A DNA stretch of 64,000 nucleotides from Dreissena polymorpha (GCF_020536995.1 NC_068361.1:110949821-111013820); one strand, 5' to 3'; positions 12,000-23,250 are shown, counted from the first letter of the stretch. Numbers and translations are program-made. The notes: generated by a model not told the origin, from the sequence alone.

Positions 12000-12136
12000 C
12001 TGTTACCAGGAGCAACCAATCAGTGTCATGAAACATATGAAAAACAGCAGCTCTTCCTTCCTTGAAACTCACCCCAGTGTCATGAAACATATGAAACACA
12101 GCAGCTCTTCCGTCCTTGAAACTCACCCAGAGTAAG
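12000..12136 (+). repeat. Tandem pair before exon 4 acceptor
   Basis: CAGTGTCATGAAACATATGA plus AAACAGCAGCTCTTCC and CTTGAAACTCACCC occurs twice, 53 bp apart. The second copy runs into the exon 4 acceptor region, giving two similar pyrimidine tracts upstream of the exon. Confidence 0.7.
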
Positions 12137-12400
12137 ATGACTTTTCTCTTGAAGTCACTGGAGCAGAAAACACCTCGGCAGAGGAATGTACTGCAACATC
12201 ATCCTTCTTCGGGGTGGATAGTTACCCGTCGCCCTCGGATACGACCTGTGACCTCTCCGGTGACCCCGGTGGCATGGACTGTGAGCCCCCCAGGCGGCGA
12301 TTCAAGGCCGTGTCAGACCGCTCCTTGGAACAGCTGAAGCTGCCCAACACGGGCAAGACTACCGACCGGCAGACCAAGTGGGCTGTACGACTGCTCAAAG
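12137..12400 (+). CDS. Common exon 4: basic patch and start of Crypton-type domain
   Basis: The acceptor used is the AG ending at 12136 (CAGAGTAAG|AT), because the nearer-consensus CCCAG six bases earlier would put a TAA in frame. Donor CTCAAAG|GTACGT at 12400, phase 1. Residues about 313-400 include the basic motif RRRFK (365-369), a possible nuclear-localisation patch, then KTTDRQTKWAVRLLK, which reads straight into exon 5 as ...RLLKAWMSETG. That junction is the N-terminal helix of DUF3504/Crypton-derived domains. Phase and sequence continuity make the splice convincing; the exact acceptor is less certain. Confidence 0.75.
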
Positions 12401-12736
12401 GTACGTCCCCGTGTAGTACAGGGCCTGTTTGCTTAAAATAGCTAGTTAAAGTAACAGTCTGTTAACTAAAGACCTAAAAAAGAATTATTATTGAAAAGCA
12501 ATAATATTATCAGACATATACATGCAATGTTATTGAGAATAGCAATTGGTTTATAATTAATACATGTATTCAAGGATGAACAATGAAGTTACATAAATAC
12601 ATGTAACTAGATAACAAATTAAAGGCTGTTTGCTTAACTGACTGTTTTAGTTGTGAGCAATCAGACCCAGAGGTGGCATCAGTCACTGATTGCCGTTATG
12701 AGTGATTGTTTTAACTAGTTAGAAAAACCTACATGT

Positions 12737-13047
12737 TTTTATGCCCCCAGAGCGAATGATCAGGGGGTGTATTATTTTTGGCCTGTCTGTCTGTCATTGT
12801 ATTTGTGTGTCGTTCCCAAAACTTTAACCTTGCTCATAAAATAAAAATTCTTGGCTCTATATTCTTTAAACTTCACATGTGTATGCATCTCATTGAGATC
12901 TACAATCAAACACGGTTTGAGGTCACTAGGTCAAAGGTCAAGGTAACTGTGACCTTTACATTCAAAACATAACCTTTTTTCTAAAATAGCCGCCATGCGG
13001 CTTAAAAGTGCAGAAGGGGCATTGTGTTTCACAAACATAGCTCTTGT
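12737..13047 (+). mobile_element. Hairpin-headed CTGTC repeat (HINE/pearl-like)
   Basis: Head TATGCCCCCAGAGCG...CAGGGGGTGTA, a CTGTCTGTC run, then GTCAAAGGTCAAGG and the tail GTGTTTCACAAACATAGCTC followed by TTGTTT. Plus orientation. Confidence 0.65.
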
Positions 13048-13061
13048 TTATGTTTTAATTT

Positions 13062-13300
13062 GAGAAAACCAGACTTTAGGCATTTGGAAAAAAAACATCA
13101 TTCCAGATTAGCCTGTGCAATCTGCACAGGCTAAACTGTGCAATCCACTCATTCTAACCTGTGCAATCCGCACTGGTTAATTAGGCAGGACACTTTTCTC
13201 TCAAAATTAATTTTTGTTCAGAAGAGACTTTCTTTTGGCAAAAAATTCCATTACAGATATGTGTTGTCCCTGATTAGCCTGTGCATGTATTGGACTATAC
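13062..13300. mobile_element. Degenerate TTAGCCTGTGCA MITE
   Basis: Three AGCCTGTGCA-type cores with imperfect pairing; more diverged than the copies at 14218 and 41467. Confidence 0.5.
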
Positions 13301-13302
13301 TT

Positions 13303-13790
13303 TAACCCTTTCCACCATAAGAAGCAAAGTGAAAATGGCTTTTGCAACCAGCATAAAACCAGAGCAGCCTGCAAGTAACTCGCAGTCTGTTCAGGTTTTA
13401 TGCTGTTTGCTGCTCATCAGTAACTAAGGGTTGGAAATTAAGCATTTAAAACTTGAATTTAGTAAGTAAGGTATTAACCCTTTACCACTTAAATACGTAT
13501 TTTAACGCATTTGTGGTCCCTTAGAAAGTTACATTTAATTTAATACCTTTATTACTATATTCACGTTTAGAGGCTTCATTTCAAAACCTCAGATGCTGAT
13601 AAGCTGCAAACAGCATCAAACCTGAACAGACTTCGAGTTACTCGCAGGCTGTTATGGCTTTATGCTGTTTGCACATAGCCATTTTCACTTTGCTTTTAAG
13701 TGGGAAAGGTTTAAATGAAATCTAACTTTTTAAGGGACTACAAATGCATCAAAATACATGTTTAAGTGGTAAAGGGTTAATTCATGTCCT
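13303..13790. mobile_element. Palindromic MITE (ACCCTTTCCACC / TTTATGCTGTTTGC family)
   Basis: Left arm AACCCTTTCCACCATAAG...CAGCATAAAACC...CTCGCAGTCTGTTCAGG is mirrored by right arm CCTGAACAGACTTCGAG...TTTATGCTGTTTGC...AAGTGGGAAAGGTTT. Several nested sub-arms. Non-coding. A relative lies near 21575-21720. Confidence 0.6.
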
Positions 13791-14217
13791 GTATCCTGCT
13801 CTTTAAGATAAACCTCAGTAATATAACAAAGAAAACAATTTTTATACTCAATGACTCAATTGTTAAGTACATGTAAGCAAAAAAAACACCACCAACAATT
13901 TAACAATTTGTGTCAATGGGTGAAAGTTTTCCGGGTGTCTGGTGTGCCCCCAACGCCCCCTCTCCCCCTACCAGGGCTTAGCCCTGCACTGACCAGGGAG
14001 GGGGGGGGGGGGCATTGACGGCCCAATGGACCCCAAGCAAAATTTTTTTTTTTTTATACATTTTTAACTTTCACTAATGTGTGTCAAAATGACACAATTT
14101 TTCCCAATCCAAAGGGCACTGGTCTGATTCCTAAAATGGTGAGAAAATGGTGGTCAAGGACAAGAGCAGGGTCATGATTTTGTCTTTGCATGGCAATAAT
14201 CATGTTATTTCAAGTGT

Positions 14218-14481
14218 ATGGGCCCTGTTCTGTGAAAAGGGGTTTAATGCATGTGCGTAAAATGTCGTCCTAGATTAGCATGTGCAGTCCACACAGGCTA
14301 ATTAGAAACGAAACTTTCGGCCTAAACTGGATTCTTGCTAAGAAGAGACTTTCTCTAAACGAAACATTTCATAAAAGCGGAAGTGTCATCCTTGATTAGC
14401 TTGTGCGGACTGCACATGCTAATCTAGGACAACATTTTACGCACATACATTAAACCCCCTTTTCACGGAGCACGGCTCTTA
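14218..14481. mobile_element. TTAGCCTGTGCA palindromic MITE copy
   Basis: Paired arms with CGTCCTAGATTAGCATGTGC on the left and GTGCGGACTGCACATGCTAA on the right; ends GGGCCCTGTTCTG and CACGGAGCACGGCTC. Confidence 0.7.
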
Positions 14482-14587
14482 TTAATTAATCACATGCTGC
14501 ATAACCTTTTTAGTGACAGCAACATGTAGATTGGTCAATAATAAGTTAAATTCACAAATTAGTTCACAAATGTTATTGTATAAACCT

Positions 14588-14845
14588 CATTCTGGTAAAA
14601 CAAGACTTAATATATGTGCAAAAAGTGTAGTCTCAGATAAGGCTGTGTAGTCTGCACAGGCTTATCAGGAACAACACTTTCCACCTAGACAGGATTTTTG
14701 TTAAGAAGAGACTTTCTCTAAATGATAAAATCCATAAAAGCGGAAAGTATCATCCCTGATAAGCCTGTGCAGACTACGAACTGCCCAGTCTTATTTTGAA
14801 TGACACTTTACACACATGCATTAAGTTCATTTTCCCCCAGAATTT
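14588..14845. mobile_element. TTAGCCTGTGCA palindromic MITE copy
   Basis: Left arm CAGATAAGGCTGTGTAGTCT, right arm TGATAAGCCTGTGCAGACT, separated by the family's AAGAAGAGACTTTCTCTAAA centre. It lies in intron 4. Confidence 0.7.
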
Positions 14846-15013
14846 GGCATAATTAATCATATCTGTTATACATTATTATGTTAGTTACAGCAACATTTAA
14901 TAAGACAATAATAACCTAATTCACAAATTATTTTACAAATTTAATTAGATCAGCATTTTGGTGTTTACTTTCCTATCAGTGTTATTAATGCCCTGTTTGT
15001 TCTCATTTTCCAG

Positions 15014-15810
15014 CCTGGATGTCAGAGACAGGGTACGAGAGCACCTGCTTCGAGACTCTGGACCCCAATCAGCTAGATCTGCTGCTCCAAAAGTTCTACG
15101 CCGCCCTGCAGACCAAGGACGGTAGTGACTACAGCAAGGCCGCCCTGACCGGGATACGGGCTGGCCTGCAGCGATATCTCACCTGCCCCCCACTTGCACG
15201 CAAACTGAACCTCATGAGGGACACAGAGTTCCTGCCCTCAAACCAGGTCCTCATGGGCCTGATTAAACTGTTGAAGAAGGAAGGCAAGAATGTTCAAATG
15301 AGGAAGGAACCGATTTCTGACGAGGACTTGACGCGGTTGTATGAAAGTGGAGTGTTCTCTAATGATACTCCATGTACCTTGCAGAATAAGGTGCTATACG
15401 ACATTATGTGCTACTTTGGGATTAAAAGTCATGAGCCGCTGCAAGAGTTGAGGAAAGACTCTTTCATCATCGTGAAGAATCAGAAAGGCCAGCAGTATGT
15501 ACGCATCACTGCACAGGAGCTGGATAGGCTTCATCTGAAGAAGGGGAAGGAACTGCGTATGTATGAGACGGGAGATGCGTTCTGTCCCGTTGAGTCGTTC
15601 CAGAAGTACCTGTCCAAGCTGCATCCCCAGGCAACCAACTTCCTCCAGAGGCCCATACATAAGTTTGCGCCTGGGAAGCAGGTCTGGTATGATCCCAAGC
15701 ACTTGGGCATCAACTGTCTGGGGGGCTTTATGTCACGACTGTCACGGGAGGCTGGCCTGAGTCAGAGCTACAGCAATTATTGTGTGCGGGCACTGGGAGA
15801 GGAAATATGA
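15014..15810 (+). CDS. Common exon 5: domesticated Crypton-type tyrosine recombinase domain (DUF3504-like)
   Basis: Acceptor TTTTCCAG at 15006-15013, phase 1, giving AWMSETGYESTCFETLDP and 263 further residues. The layout (core-binding helices, then LQNKVLYDIMCYFGIKSHEP and LRKDSF, then SNYCVRA) matches the Crypton-derived domains of KIAA1958, QRICH1 and ZMYM proteins by my reading. Catalytic features are missing: the Arg-I region reads G-I-K (536-538), box II reads Y-x-x-R (Y656, R659) in place of H-x-x-R, and no catalytic Tyr region follows. Known relatives are nuclear, non-recombining proteins. As assembled the frame ends LGEEI-stop; a spliced exon would be expected to end just after CVRA. 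The acceptor-to-stop frame is sure; the 3' end is not. Confidence 0.8.
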
Positions 15811-16140
15811 ACCAACACCAATGATAGGCTGTGTGCGGGCATTGGGAGAAGAAATATGAACCAACACCAGTGATAGAGATAGAATACAGCAATTACTGTG
15901 TGAGGGCATTCAAAGGTAGGTTGAGGAAATATGAACCTACACCAGTGATACTAAGGCTGTGTGCGGGCATTGGGAAAGGAAATATGAACCAACACCAGTG
16001 ATAGGCTGTGTGTGGGCACTGGGAGAGGAAATATGAACCAACACCAGTGATAGGCTGTGTACGAGCATTGGGAGAGGACATATGAACCAACTCCAGTGAT
16101 TGGCTGTGTGTGGGCATTGGGAGAGGAAAAATTAACCAAC
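15782..16140 (+). repeat. 49-bp tandem array of the exon 5 tail (about 7 units)
   Basis: Units begin GTGTGCGGGCATTGGGAGAG and continue AAATATGAACCAACACCAGT. They start at about 15782, 15831, 15898, 15959, 16008, 16057 and 16106. The first unit is the last 29 coding bases of exon 5 plus following sequence. The unit at 15898 is preceded by TACAGCAATTACT, like the exon itself, and alone contains ATTCAAAG|GTAGGT, a strong splice donor; in the others the corresponding bases are missing. Confidence 0.85.
15908..15921 (+). promoter_or_regulatory. Candidate 5' splice site for exon 5 to finger exons
   Basis: TTCAAAG|GTAGGT closely resembles the exon 4 donor CTCAAAG|GTACGT. Read locally as TAC-AGC-AAT-TAC-TGT-GTG-AGG it spells YSNYCVRAFK and leaves one base (phase 1), exactly what every finger exon needs. 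In the assembly it is out of frame with exon 5 and behind a stop. Confidence 0.45.
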
Positions 16141-16356
16141 AGAATTGACATGGATAGAAAGTTACTTTTTTATCTAAGATTGCCAGATGGGGGAATATCT
16201 CTAGTACTTTGTTTGTTTTGGCCTAAGAGTAATTAGACCAGAACCAAGCACATGTCATAATTATCTTATGCTTATTTTACTTGAACAATATCAGACAAGG
16301 CTATAAATCTGCTGTCATGATTCAAGGCAGTATGCCCTTTGATGAGCTTCAATCTT

Positions 16357-16622
16357 CAAGCTAATTAAATGTGAGACTGGAAGACTGTTTCAAGCTTTTT
16401 AAAAACAAGCTAATTAAATGTGGGAAGACTGTTTCAAGCTTTTTAAAAACAAGCTGATTAAATGTGGGAAGACTGTTTTAAGTTTTTTTAAAACAAGCTA
16501 ATTAAATGTGGGAAGACTGTTTCAAGCTTTTTAAAAACAAGCTGATTAAATGTGGGAAGACTGTTTTAAGCTTTTTAAAAACAAGCTTATTAAATGTGGG
16601 AAGACTGTTTTAAGCTTTTTTT
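16357..16622 (+). repeat. 44-bp tandem array (about 6 units)
   Basis: Unit CAAGCTAATTAAATGTGGGA followed by AGACTGTTTCAAGCTTTTTA. Intronic, non-coding; little divergence between units. Confidence 0.85.
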
Positions 16623-17082
16623 ATGTGTTTTTTTCAAGTTGGGGTCAACCTATTACCATATTTTGAAATGTACTTACCAGGACCTAAATCTACTTGTCTC
16701 AGGGAAATGGGCAACCAATAATGTCTATCCCTGTCTTCCCTGAGTAATTTATTTTTGGGCTAATCAAAAGTACCATTGAAGGCAGTTTCCCCAAACAAAC
16801 TGTCCTCCATGTTCATACACATTGTTGATTTTTCTTATCCACTAGTATTTTGTAGGTGCTTCGATAAACATGAAATAAATTTCCAATTTGCACATATTTT
16901 GGAAATATGTGTTGTGAATGAAATTTGATATTAGATATATAAAAGTAATCAAATAAAAAGCAAAATAAACAACCACACACTTTTATGATAAAGGCACTTA
17001 CAATAAGCTAGATCTTTCGCAATTTGTTGCGAACAAACTTTCATTTGCAAAGTATACATGTAGCTTGGAACGGCTAGGATAG

Positions 17083-17292
17083 GTGCCCCCTCAAAGATTT
17101 CTCGCTGGGCGGAGAACTGCCCCCTCACTGTTTTTTAATGGGCGGAGAACTGCCCCCTCACTGTTTTTTAATGGGCGGAGAACTGCCCCCTCACTGATTT
17201 TTAGTGGGCGGAGAACTGCCCTCCTCCTGGAAAATAGGGGGCGGAAAAGTGCCCTCCTGTCAGAATTGAAGACCCGGAGAAGTGCCCCCTAA
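17083..17292 (+). repeat. 33-bp tandem array (GGGCGGAGAACTGCCCCC)
   Basis: About six units. Because 33 is a multiple of three it yields an open frame of repeated RRTAPSLFF, which I regard as an artefact of the repeat. Confidence 0.85.
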
Positions 17293-18876
17293 ATAAAGAA
17301 ATTGCGCGGCGAGTAAAGTCGATATATAGATCGAGTATTACAATGACAAAAAACGCCAATAACTTTTTTGCTAATATGGTTAGAAAGTAAGCGAAATTTA
17401 TGCAATTAATAAAAGATTTAAAACAGCAGATAATACCTGCCAAGGAAACGACGTCGCCATATTGATAATAACGTGATTTTCCCCTTTTTGCTATTAAAAA
17501 GTTATCGCGGCTGAGTTATTTGATATTTTTCCCGTCAGTAAAATAAACCATTAGTATGCAATTTATTACATCCTTATGCAAGCTGAAAACAATAATGTTT
17601 TTGTTTATTTTTTCCAACAACGGATTTCGACGGTTCAATATAACAAAACCGTATGCGGCTTTCTTTAAAGATAACAAGTGCTCAACAATTAAAGTCCGCC
17701 CAGTCTACCGATTAAAAGATTAAAAGATCGCGGTACTTATCGTTAATGGTAACACATTCGCAGCCTGCCTAATTAGCTGCAAATTAAAGCAACTGAAACT
17801 GATTTTGTTTTTGAAAATGCACGACACGCTTTGCTAAAAATGCAAACTGTTTTCCGTCAAATGTATAAAATGCAAATTACAAAAATCAGTTTCCATATAT
17901 TCTAGCTCCAGATTTTGTTCTTTAAGCAAAGTATGTATGTATGTATGTAACATCAATAACATAAACAACAAATAAATAAATTGATTATAAACTTTTCTTC
18001 GCGCCTCTCCAGATACCGCTTGGAACATGCACTTGAAAAATGTTTAATCTTTTTTTGCCAATAACTGTAAAAATAAAATAGCGTTATGGCATGCACAAGT
18101 CAGTAAAACATAGGAGTGAAACATATTACAGGGATATGTTTACATCCAACTTGTCCAGTCCTTATAAGACCACATATAAAAAAAGTGCTATTTTAAGAAA
18201 ATTCTTTAAAAACGTGCTATGGAACACTATTTGTTCAATATTTAATGTAATCAATTTTGCTGTAGCAAAGTGTTAGAAGCAATATTTTATATATGTTTAA
18301 ATAAACTCCTGTATGTGCTTATAATTTACATATGAGATAGCCTTATATTGCATTCCGACCTTGTGGCGCTCTTAAGGTGACACTGGAGATATCTCAGACC
18401 TTTTTCAGCCATAACTATGGGTTTGTTAAACGGAATTCCTTTAATGCAAAATGGTAACAAAATTCCCAATTTGAAAAAAACACACTCCCTTTTTTATTAT
18501 TTTTTCAAAAATTTGAATGATTACTTAACCTCTGGCTAAATTTTATTTCAATAAGTATTACATCTATAAGTTTACAATTGCATTTTCCTAAAATGGCCGT
18601 AAAATGCCTTTATCTACTAGAACCATTCATCCTCTGAGATTGCAGGTTTTCTTTTCTTTATGAAGTCACTGCAGCTTAAGATAACATTGCACAGCTGCAT
18701 TTTATCAAACAGTTCCAAATATTCTGTAGAATTTGTAAAACACATATGCAATGCATGCAAAAAAGCTAAATATCTTCATTGCCATGTTCCCAAAAAGCTG
18801 CACTCTGTTTCATTAAGCAAGTGTCTTCTGTTGAATTTCAGCAGAGGTGTTTTTGTTGTTTTGTTATGAGTATGAA
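17293..18876. other. Large-intron DNA, no gene recognised
   Basis: AT-rich, with a GTAT microsatellite near 17932-17950. On the minus strand 17437-17460 spells ATG plus seven codons (MATSFPWQ) and then CAG|GTATTA, like a tiny first exon. Nothing else was recognised. Confidence 0.35.
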
Positions 18877-19143
18877 TACTTAAGCCTTGCTGTGGAAAAC
18901 AGGGCTTAATTCATTTGTGAAAAGTGTCATCCTAGATTAGCCTGTGCAATTTGCCCATGATTATCAGGGACAACACTTTTCGCTTTTATGTAATTGTTTT
19001 TTATTGGAAGTCTCTTCTAACAAAAATCAAGTTCCGTATGAAAGTGTGGCACATGTCAAGCCTGTGCTGACAGTACAGGCTAACCTGTGGCAAAACTTTA
19101 TTCACATGCATTAAGACCTGATTTACCAGAACAAAGCTCCCTT
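18877..19143. mobile_element. TTAGCCTGTGCA palindromic MITE copy
   Basis: GAAAAGTGTCATCCTAGATT in the left arm, GCCTGTGCTGACAGTACAGG in the right arm. Confidence 0.6.
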
Positions 19144-20323
19144 AAATGTTCTGCTACTTGTGAGCAAAATAACATACTGATTCATAAAGTTCTCACTTTT
19201 CTTACTTTTGGTATTGAATTACAACTGATATTTTTAGAAAGTGTGGAACATGCTCGCAAACATTTTATTTTGTTCAAGGTTTATGGTATTCTATATTCTG
19301 CTGAAAGTTAGGTCTCTAAATTCAGTAAGATAGGTACATGTGTATGTATTATGAAATAAGTGTTCCATGCCATTAAAGTTGTCTCGAAGAAGCATATAAC
19401 AAGTTTGCTGAAGTGACTTTTGTAATGAAGATCTTATAGTTCATATGTTTTTCCATATTTATTTTTTCTAAATAAATAATCAGTAGGTTAACATTAATTA
19501 TGTGTACAAACAAATTCTCTTTTGATAATATGCAAAGCTGTAAATTTAGATCCTATGAATGGCAACATATCAAATATTAAAGGTATATCAACATATAATA
19601 TTACAGGAGATTTTCTAAATGCTATTTGCATCTAGCAATTAATTTAACTTTGCAAGAAAATGTTTATTAGTGTGCCATATTCGCTCATTCAGTCTCTACA
19701 AACTGTTGCCATGGGAATCAGTACATGTACATGTATGCAATCATAATATAGTTTCATACCCCGAATGGCTCTGATTTATGATCAATTTTTTATGGTTGAC
19801 ATCAGGTAAGTTTTAGCTCCACGGAACACTGATAACTTTAGACTAGCAGCTTGTTCAAAGATAAGATTTTATTGCATAACATATTATACTTAATAACATT
19901 AGTAACTGTTAAATTAACTATATGTCTTTGTGTCAACATTTCATTATTTACATGTGTATTGCTAAAGAGTCACATAAAACATATATTGTTTGACCCCCAT
20001 ATATATGTCATTTGCCATTGTGCAGGGTGTAGTTTGGTGTTCAGTAGGGTCTTAAAACTACATGGAAAGACTAGGACTGGTGCTTTGATTGCCAAACCTC
20101 ATCCATCTCAAACTATGAAATTTGATTGATCCAATTTCGACCTAACTTTGCTATGAACATTTCGGAAAGATTTACACTTGTATATAGCGAGGTTTAATGT
20201 TTGAATTATTTGGTAACTAGTCAAACTCTAAAATATTCTAAAATAATGTTGTGTGCTTATACATGCTGCTATGTATGATATTGTGGTGCTATTGTGTGTG
20301 CTAAGGGTTCACCCTCTATATAT
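19144..20323. other. Large-intron DNA, no gene recognised
   Basis: AT-rich unique-looking sequence; short ORFs only, none with recognisable protein features. Confidence 0.4.
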
Positions 20324-20546
20324 ATGAGCCTTGTTCTGGGAAAACTGGGCCTAATGCATGTACATAAATTGTTGTCCCAGATTAGAATGTGCAGTCTGCA
20401 GAGGCTAATCAGGGACAAAACTTTTTGCTCCAACTGAATTTTCACAAAGAAAATACTTGCTTTAGGGAAAAATGCTCAATAACTTGGAAAGTGTAGTCCT
20501 AGATTAGCCTTTGTGAACTGCACTGGCTAACCTTTGACAACACTAC
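20324..20546. mobile_element. Degenerate TTAGCCTGTGCA MITE
   Basis: GAGCCTTGTTCTGGGAAAAC at the left end, AGATTAGAATGTGCAGTCTG within, right arm eroded at the tandem array that follows. Confidence 0.6.
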
Positions 20547-20688
20547 ACACATGATTTGTCTCCCCTGACAGTACACACATGATTTGTCTCTCCTGACAGT
20601 ACACACAGGATTTGTCTCTCCAGACAGTTCACACATGATTTGTCTCTCCTGACAGTACACACATGATTTGTCTCCCCTGACCGGTTTT
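20547..20688 (+). repeat. 28-bp tandem array (CACACATGATTTGTCTCCCC)
   Basis: Five units of CACACATGATTTGTCTCCCC plus TGACAGTA with few substitutions. Each contains a pyrimidine tract followed by CAG, so it is also acceptor-like, but no exon follows. Confidence 0.85.
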
Positions 20689-21151
20689 CTTAGAGAGAGG
20701 CTTGTATATAGTAGACATTGGGAACACTGTTCTTTTGTGAAGAAATTATTAAACTGTTATGAATCTAACTGTTTGAATCAGTTATTTAACACTTTCTATG
20801 ATGCATACATCCTAGATGATTTGAATACTCAAGTGTGCTACTTGCAGACTTTGTAGATCAACAGATGTTTCAGAACAAGAAAGATGGAACAATCGAAGAT
20901 GGAACATGGTCTAACCAACACACAGATGGTCCTCTTGCATCAAATTTTATTGGAAAAATAATTGCAGTGTACATGGCTGCAAAAATCATGTACTAATGGT
21001 GTCTAAAAAACTGTGTACCAGCAGTTTGCATGACTGCATAAATCATGTACTTGCAGTTTTGATAACTGCGAAAACCATTGATTCACAGTTTAGCTGCATA
21101 AACCTAGTGTCAATGGTGCACATTTTTAAGGACCTTTTGCTCTCTTTTTAT

Positions 21152-21428
21152 TAGCTTGGCTGTTTTCGGAGAAACCCCGAGGTATTGTCAAAGCCAGCTT
21201 GTCGTCCGCCATCTGGCATCTGCCGTCCGGCGTCTGCCATTTGCCTTCCGCGTCGTGCTAAAACCTTGACATTGGCTCTAAAATCAAAGTGCTTCCGCCT
21301 ACAACTTTGAAACTTCATATGTAGCAGCACCTTGATGAGTTCTACACGCCACACCCATTTTTGGGTCACTAGGTCAAAGGTCAAGCGCAGCCAAGCGTTG
21401 GCAATCGCTATGCGATGCTCTTGTTTTA
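21152..21428 (+). mobile_element. Hairpin-tailed repeat ending CTCTTGTTT (HINE-like)
   Basis: Head TTAGCTTGGCTGTTTTCGGA, a CCGTC/CGTCTGCC-rich stretch, TCACTAGGTCAAAGGTCAAG, then the hairpin ATCGCTATGCGAT and the tail GCTCTTGTTTTA. Plus orientation, like the other members. Confidence 0.55.
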
Positions 21429-21787
21429 CAAAAGTTTAGTTTTCCGACATTTGGAATTGGTGTGTGTGTGTGTGTGTGTGGGGCTCTTCCCCTAAGACGC
21501 ATGAGTGGTTATAACAATCTTTAACTTCACTTTTCCATTCAAACCTAATTTAATGTATACAAATTTTGTAAAGGCCATTACCCTTTCCCAGCAAACAGCT
21601 TCAAACCAGAACTGCCTGCGAGTAACTGGCAGACTGAACTGGTCCCTTTAAAACTTGAATCAGTGAAGAAAGGTCTTTAATATAATTTTATTTTCTTTGG
21701 GACTAAAGACGCATACAAGTGCGTCAGTGCTTTCCACAGGATTTGTTTGCAGACGCCCCGGCGCCAATGGGGTGGGAAGTGCATAGT

Positions 21788-23001
21788 CATACATGCCATA
21801 CGTCCGGGATTGTCCCGGAAATGAAGGTCGTGTCCCGCAGTCCCGGAAATCTGTCAAATGTCCCGGATTTTACTAAATCCATATATACATGTACCTAAAT
21901 ATGTTATGCTTAACTGCACCTTGAGTCGGTGTTCCCACTAATCCGCAGGGTCTCCATGGCATTGCCTACCCAAATAGGTGACAACGCTACGTGTCAAAAT
22001 CGATCAATTAACAGGGGTCCTGTTATCATATCGATTGTCTCACTTTCACAGTCAAACCGAAAAGGCGGCATTGTTTAATTTGGGTGTTAATTGGCTTTAA
22101 TATACTACATTATAATTTTTCTCTGCGTAAGGGCAAAGGAGTTGTTCACACATCTGAAGATTCTTGCGGTTGTGAATTAGTCATGCGTGAATAACATTGT
22201 GTCACTATCAATCTATAGTTTCAGTGGCTTTGTTATGCCACACTAATTGGTCCGTATTGTGTTCTCCTCTAAGATAAAATCGTGGACCGTTACTTTGGAG
22301 ACTTTTGATGAAAACATCGATGTTGGCCTCGTGGAAATTGTGCATTTCATGCATAGTTCAGTTAAAAAAATAAGAAATAAAATAAGAAATGTATTATATA
22401 AATTGCATATTATGTAATTTCATTTTATGTATTTCTTAACAAGTCTATCTTCTTTAAATAAAGATTTTATTATTATCATTATTATTATTATTATATGAAA
22501 ACATTTATTTTTACGCGATATTAAATAAAAAACAACACACACACAAAGTGTAACTTTATCGTCTTTAAGATAATTAATTATTGAAACAATTACTGTAACG
22601 AATACTAATTAAACAAAATGCGAATCGCCTATAAGGCGGATATATTATACGATTTAACGTTGCTAGGCGCACCTTCCGCTTACATCATTTCAACGAAAAT
22701 AAATTGTGACTCGGCAAACATGGCAAATAAAGATCGAATTAACGATGGAGATCATACACTTAGAAAAGATTAATGAAATTCCTGTGATAATCAACGATGC
22801 ATAAAATCGATTTAGATGCTAATTACATATTTATTAGTAATGTACTCAATTTACAATGTGAAAAAAATGCGTGCCCAAAATGCATATATGTCTATACATA
22901 TATATATCGCTATATGTATACATGTCCCGGAAAATCGGCAAAAGTCCCGGAAAATTGAGCGCAATGTCCTGGAATTGGTCTGAAAATTTATGGCATGTAT
23001 G
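21788..23001. mobile_element. 1.2-kb TIR element (CATACATGCCATA) with subterminal CCCGG repeats
   Basis: CATACATGCCATA at 21788-21800 is inverted at 22989-23001. Next to both ends are repeated GTCCCGGAAA boxes (three near the left end, three near the right). No transposase. An ATT-rich run near 22480 could be the 3' end of an older retroposon within it. Flanks GCATAGT and GCATTAGT may be an imperfect target duplication. Its last 31 bp lie inside the 6,039-bp duplicated block. Confidence 0.55.
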
Positions 23002-23046
23002 GCATTAGTGCATATGTGAGTGGTAAATGTGTAATCAACTGTTTTT

Positions 23047-23250
23047 GGTCGCCATGGCCTAGTGGATATGGTCTCCACCTTGTGACTGAGAGGTTATGGG
23101 TTTGATCACAAGTGTAAGAGAGTTCTTTAATTAAGATCTTCCCCAAAACACCAAGTAATGGTTCTACCCAGGAATCAGACTCTAGAGCGTTTCAATCAGC
23201 GTTGGGCTTTGGATGTTATTGAGCTAAATTAAATAGGTTAAAACTAACTG
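23047..23250 (+). mobile_element. tRNA-derived SINE
   Basis: Box-A-like ATGGCCTAGTGGATATGG and box-B-like GGGTTTGATCAC, then ACACCAAGTAATGGTTCTAC, GACTCTAGAGCGTTTCAA and the tail AGCTAAATTAAATAGGTTAA. A diverged relative is at 54429-54629. The shared central part suggests a SINE superfamily with a conserved core (possibly MetaSINE). It ends 50 bp before exon Z1. Confidence 0.7.

Noticed and set aside
15394-15713. Minus-strand ORFs across exon 5
   Set aside because: Antisense shadows of the Crypton-type exon, whose plus-strand frame shows clear family features.
15760-15761. Alternative phase-1 donor CTGA|GTCAGA in exon 5
   Set aside because: Phase fits, but the match to consensus is poor (A before GT, C at +3) and it would remove the conserved SNYCVRA box.
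15014-15810. An intact mobile Crypton
   Set aside because: The domain is split over host introns, lacks catalytic His and the Tyr region, and sits in a multi-exon frame; it is a domesticated host gene.
17083-17443. Open frames with repeated RRTAPSLFF on plus and GGQFSA on minus
   Set aside because: Product of a 33-bp tandem array whose period is a multiple of three.
20547-20688. Acceptor-like array marking a hidden exon
   Set aside because: Units contain pyrimidine-CAG, but no open, phase-1 finger frame follows.
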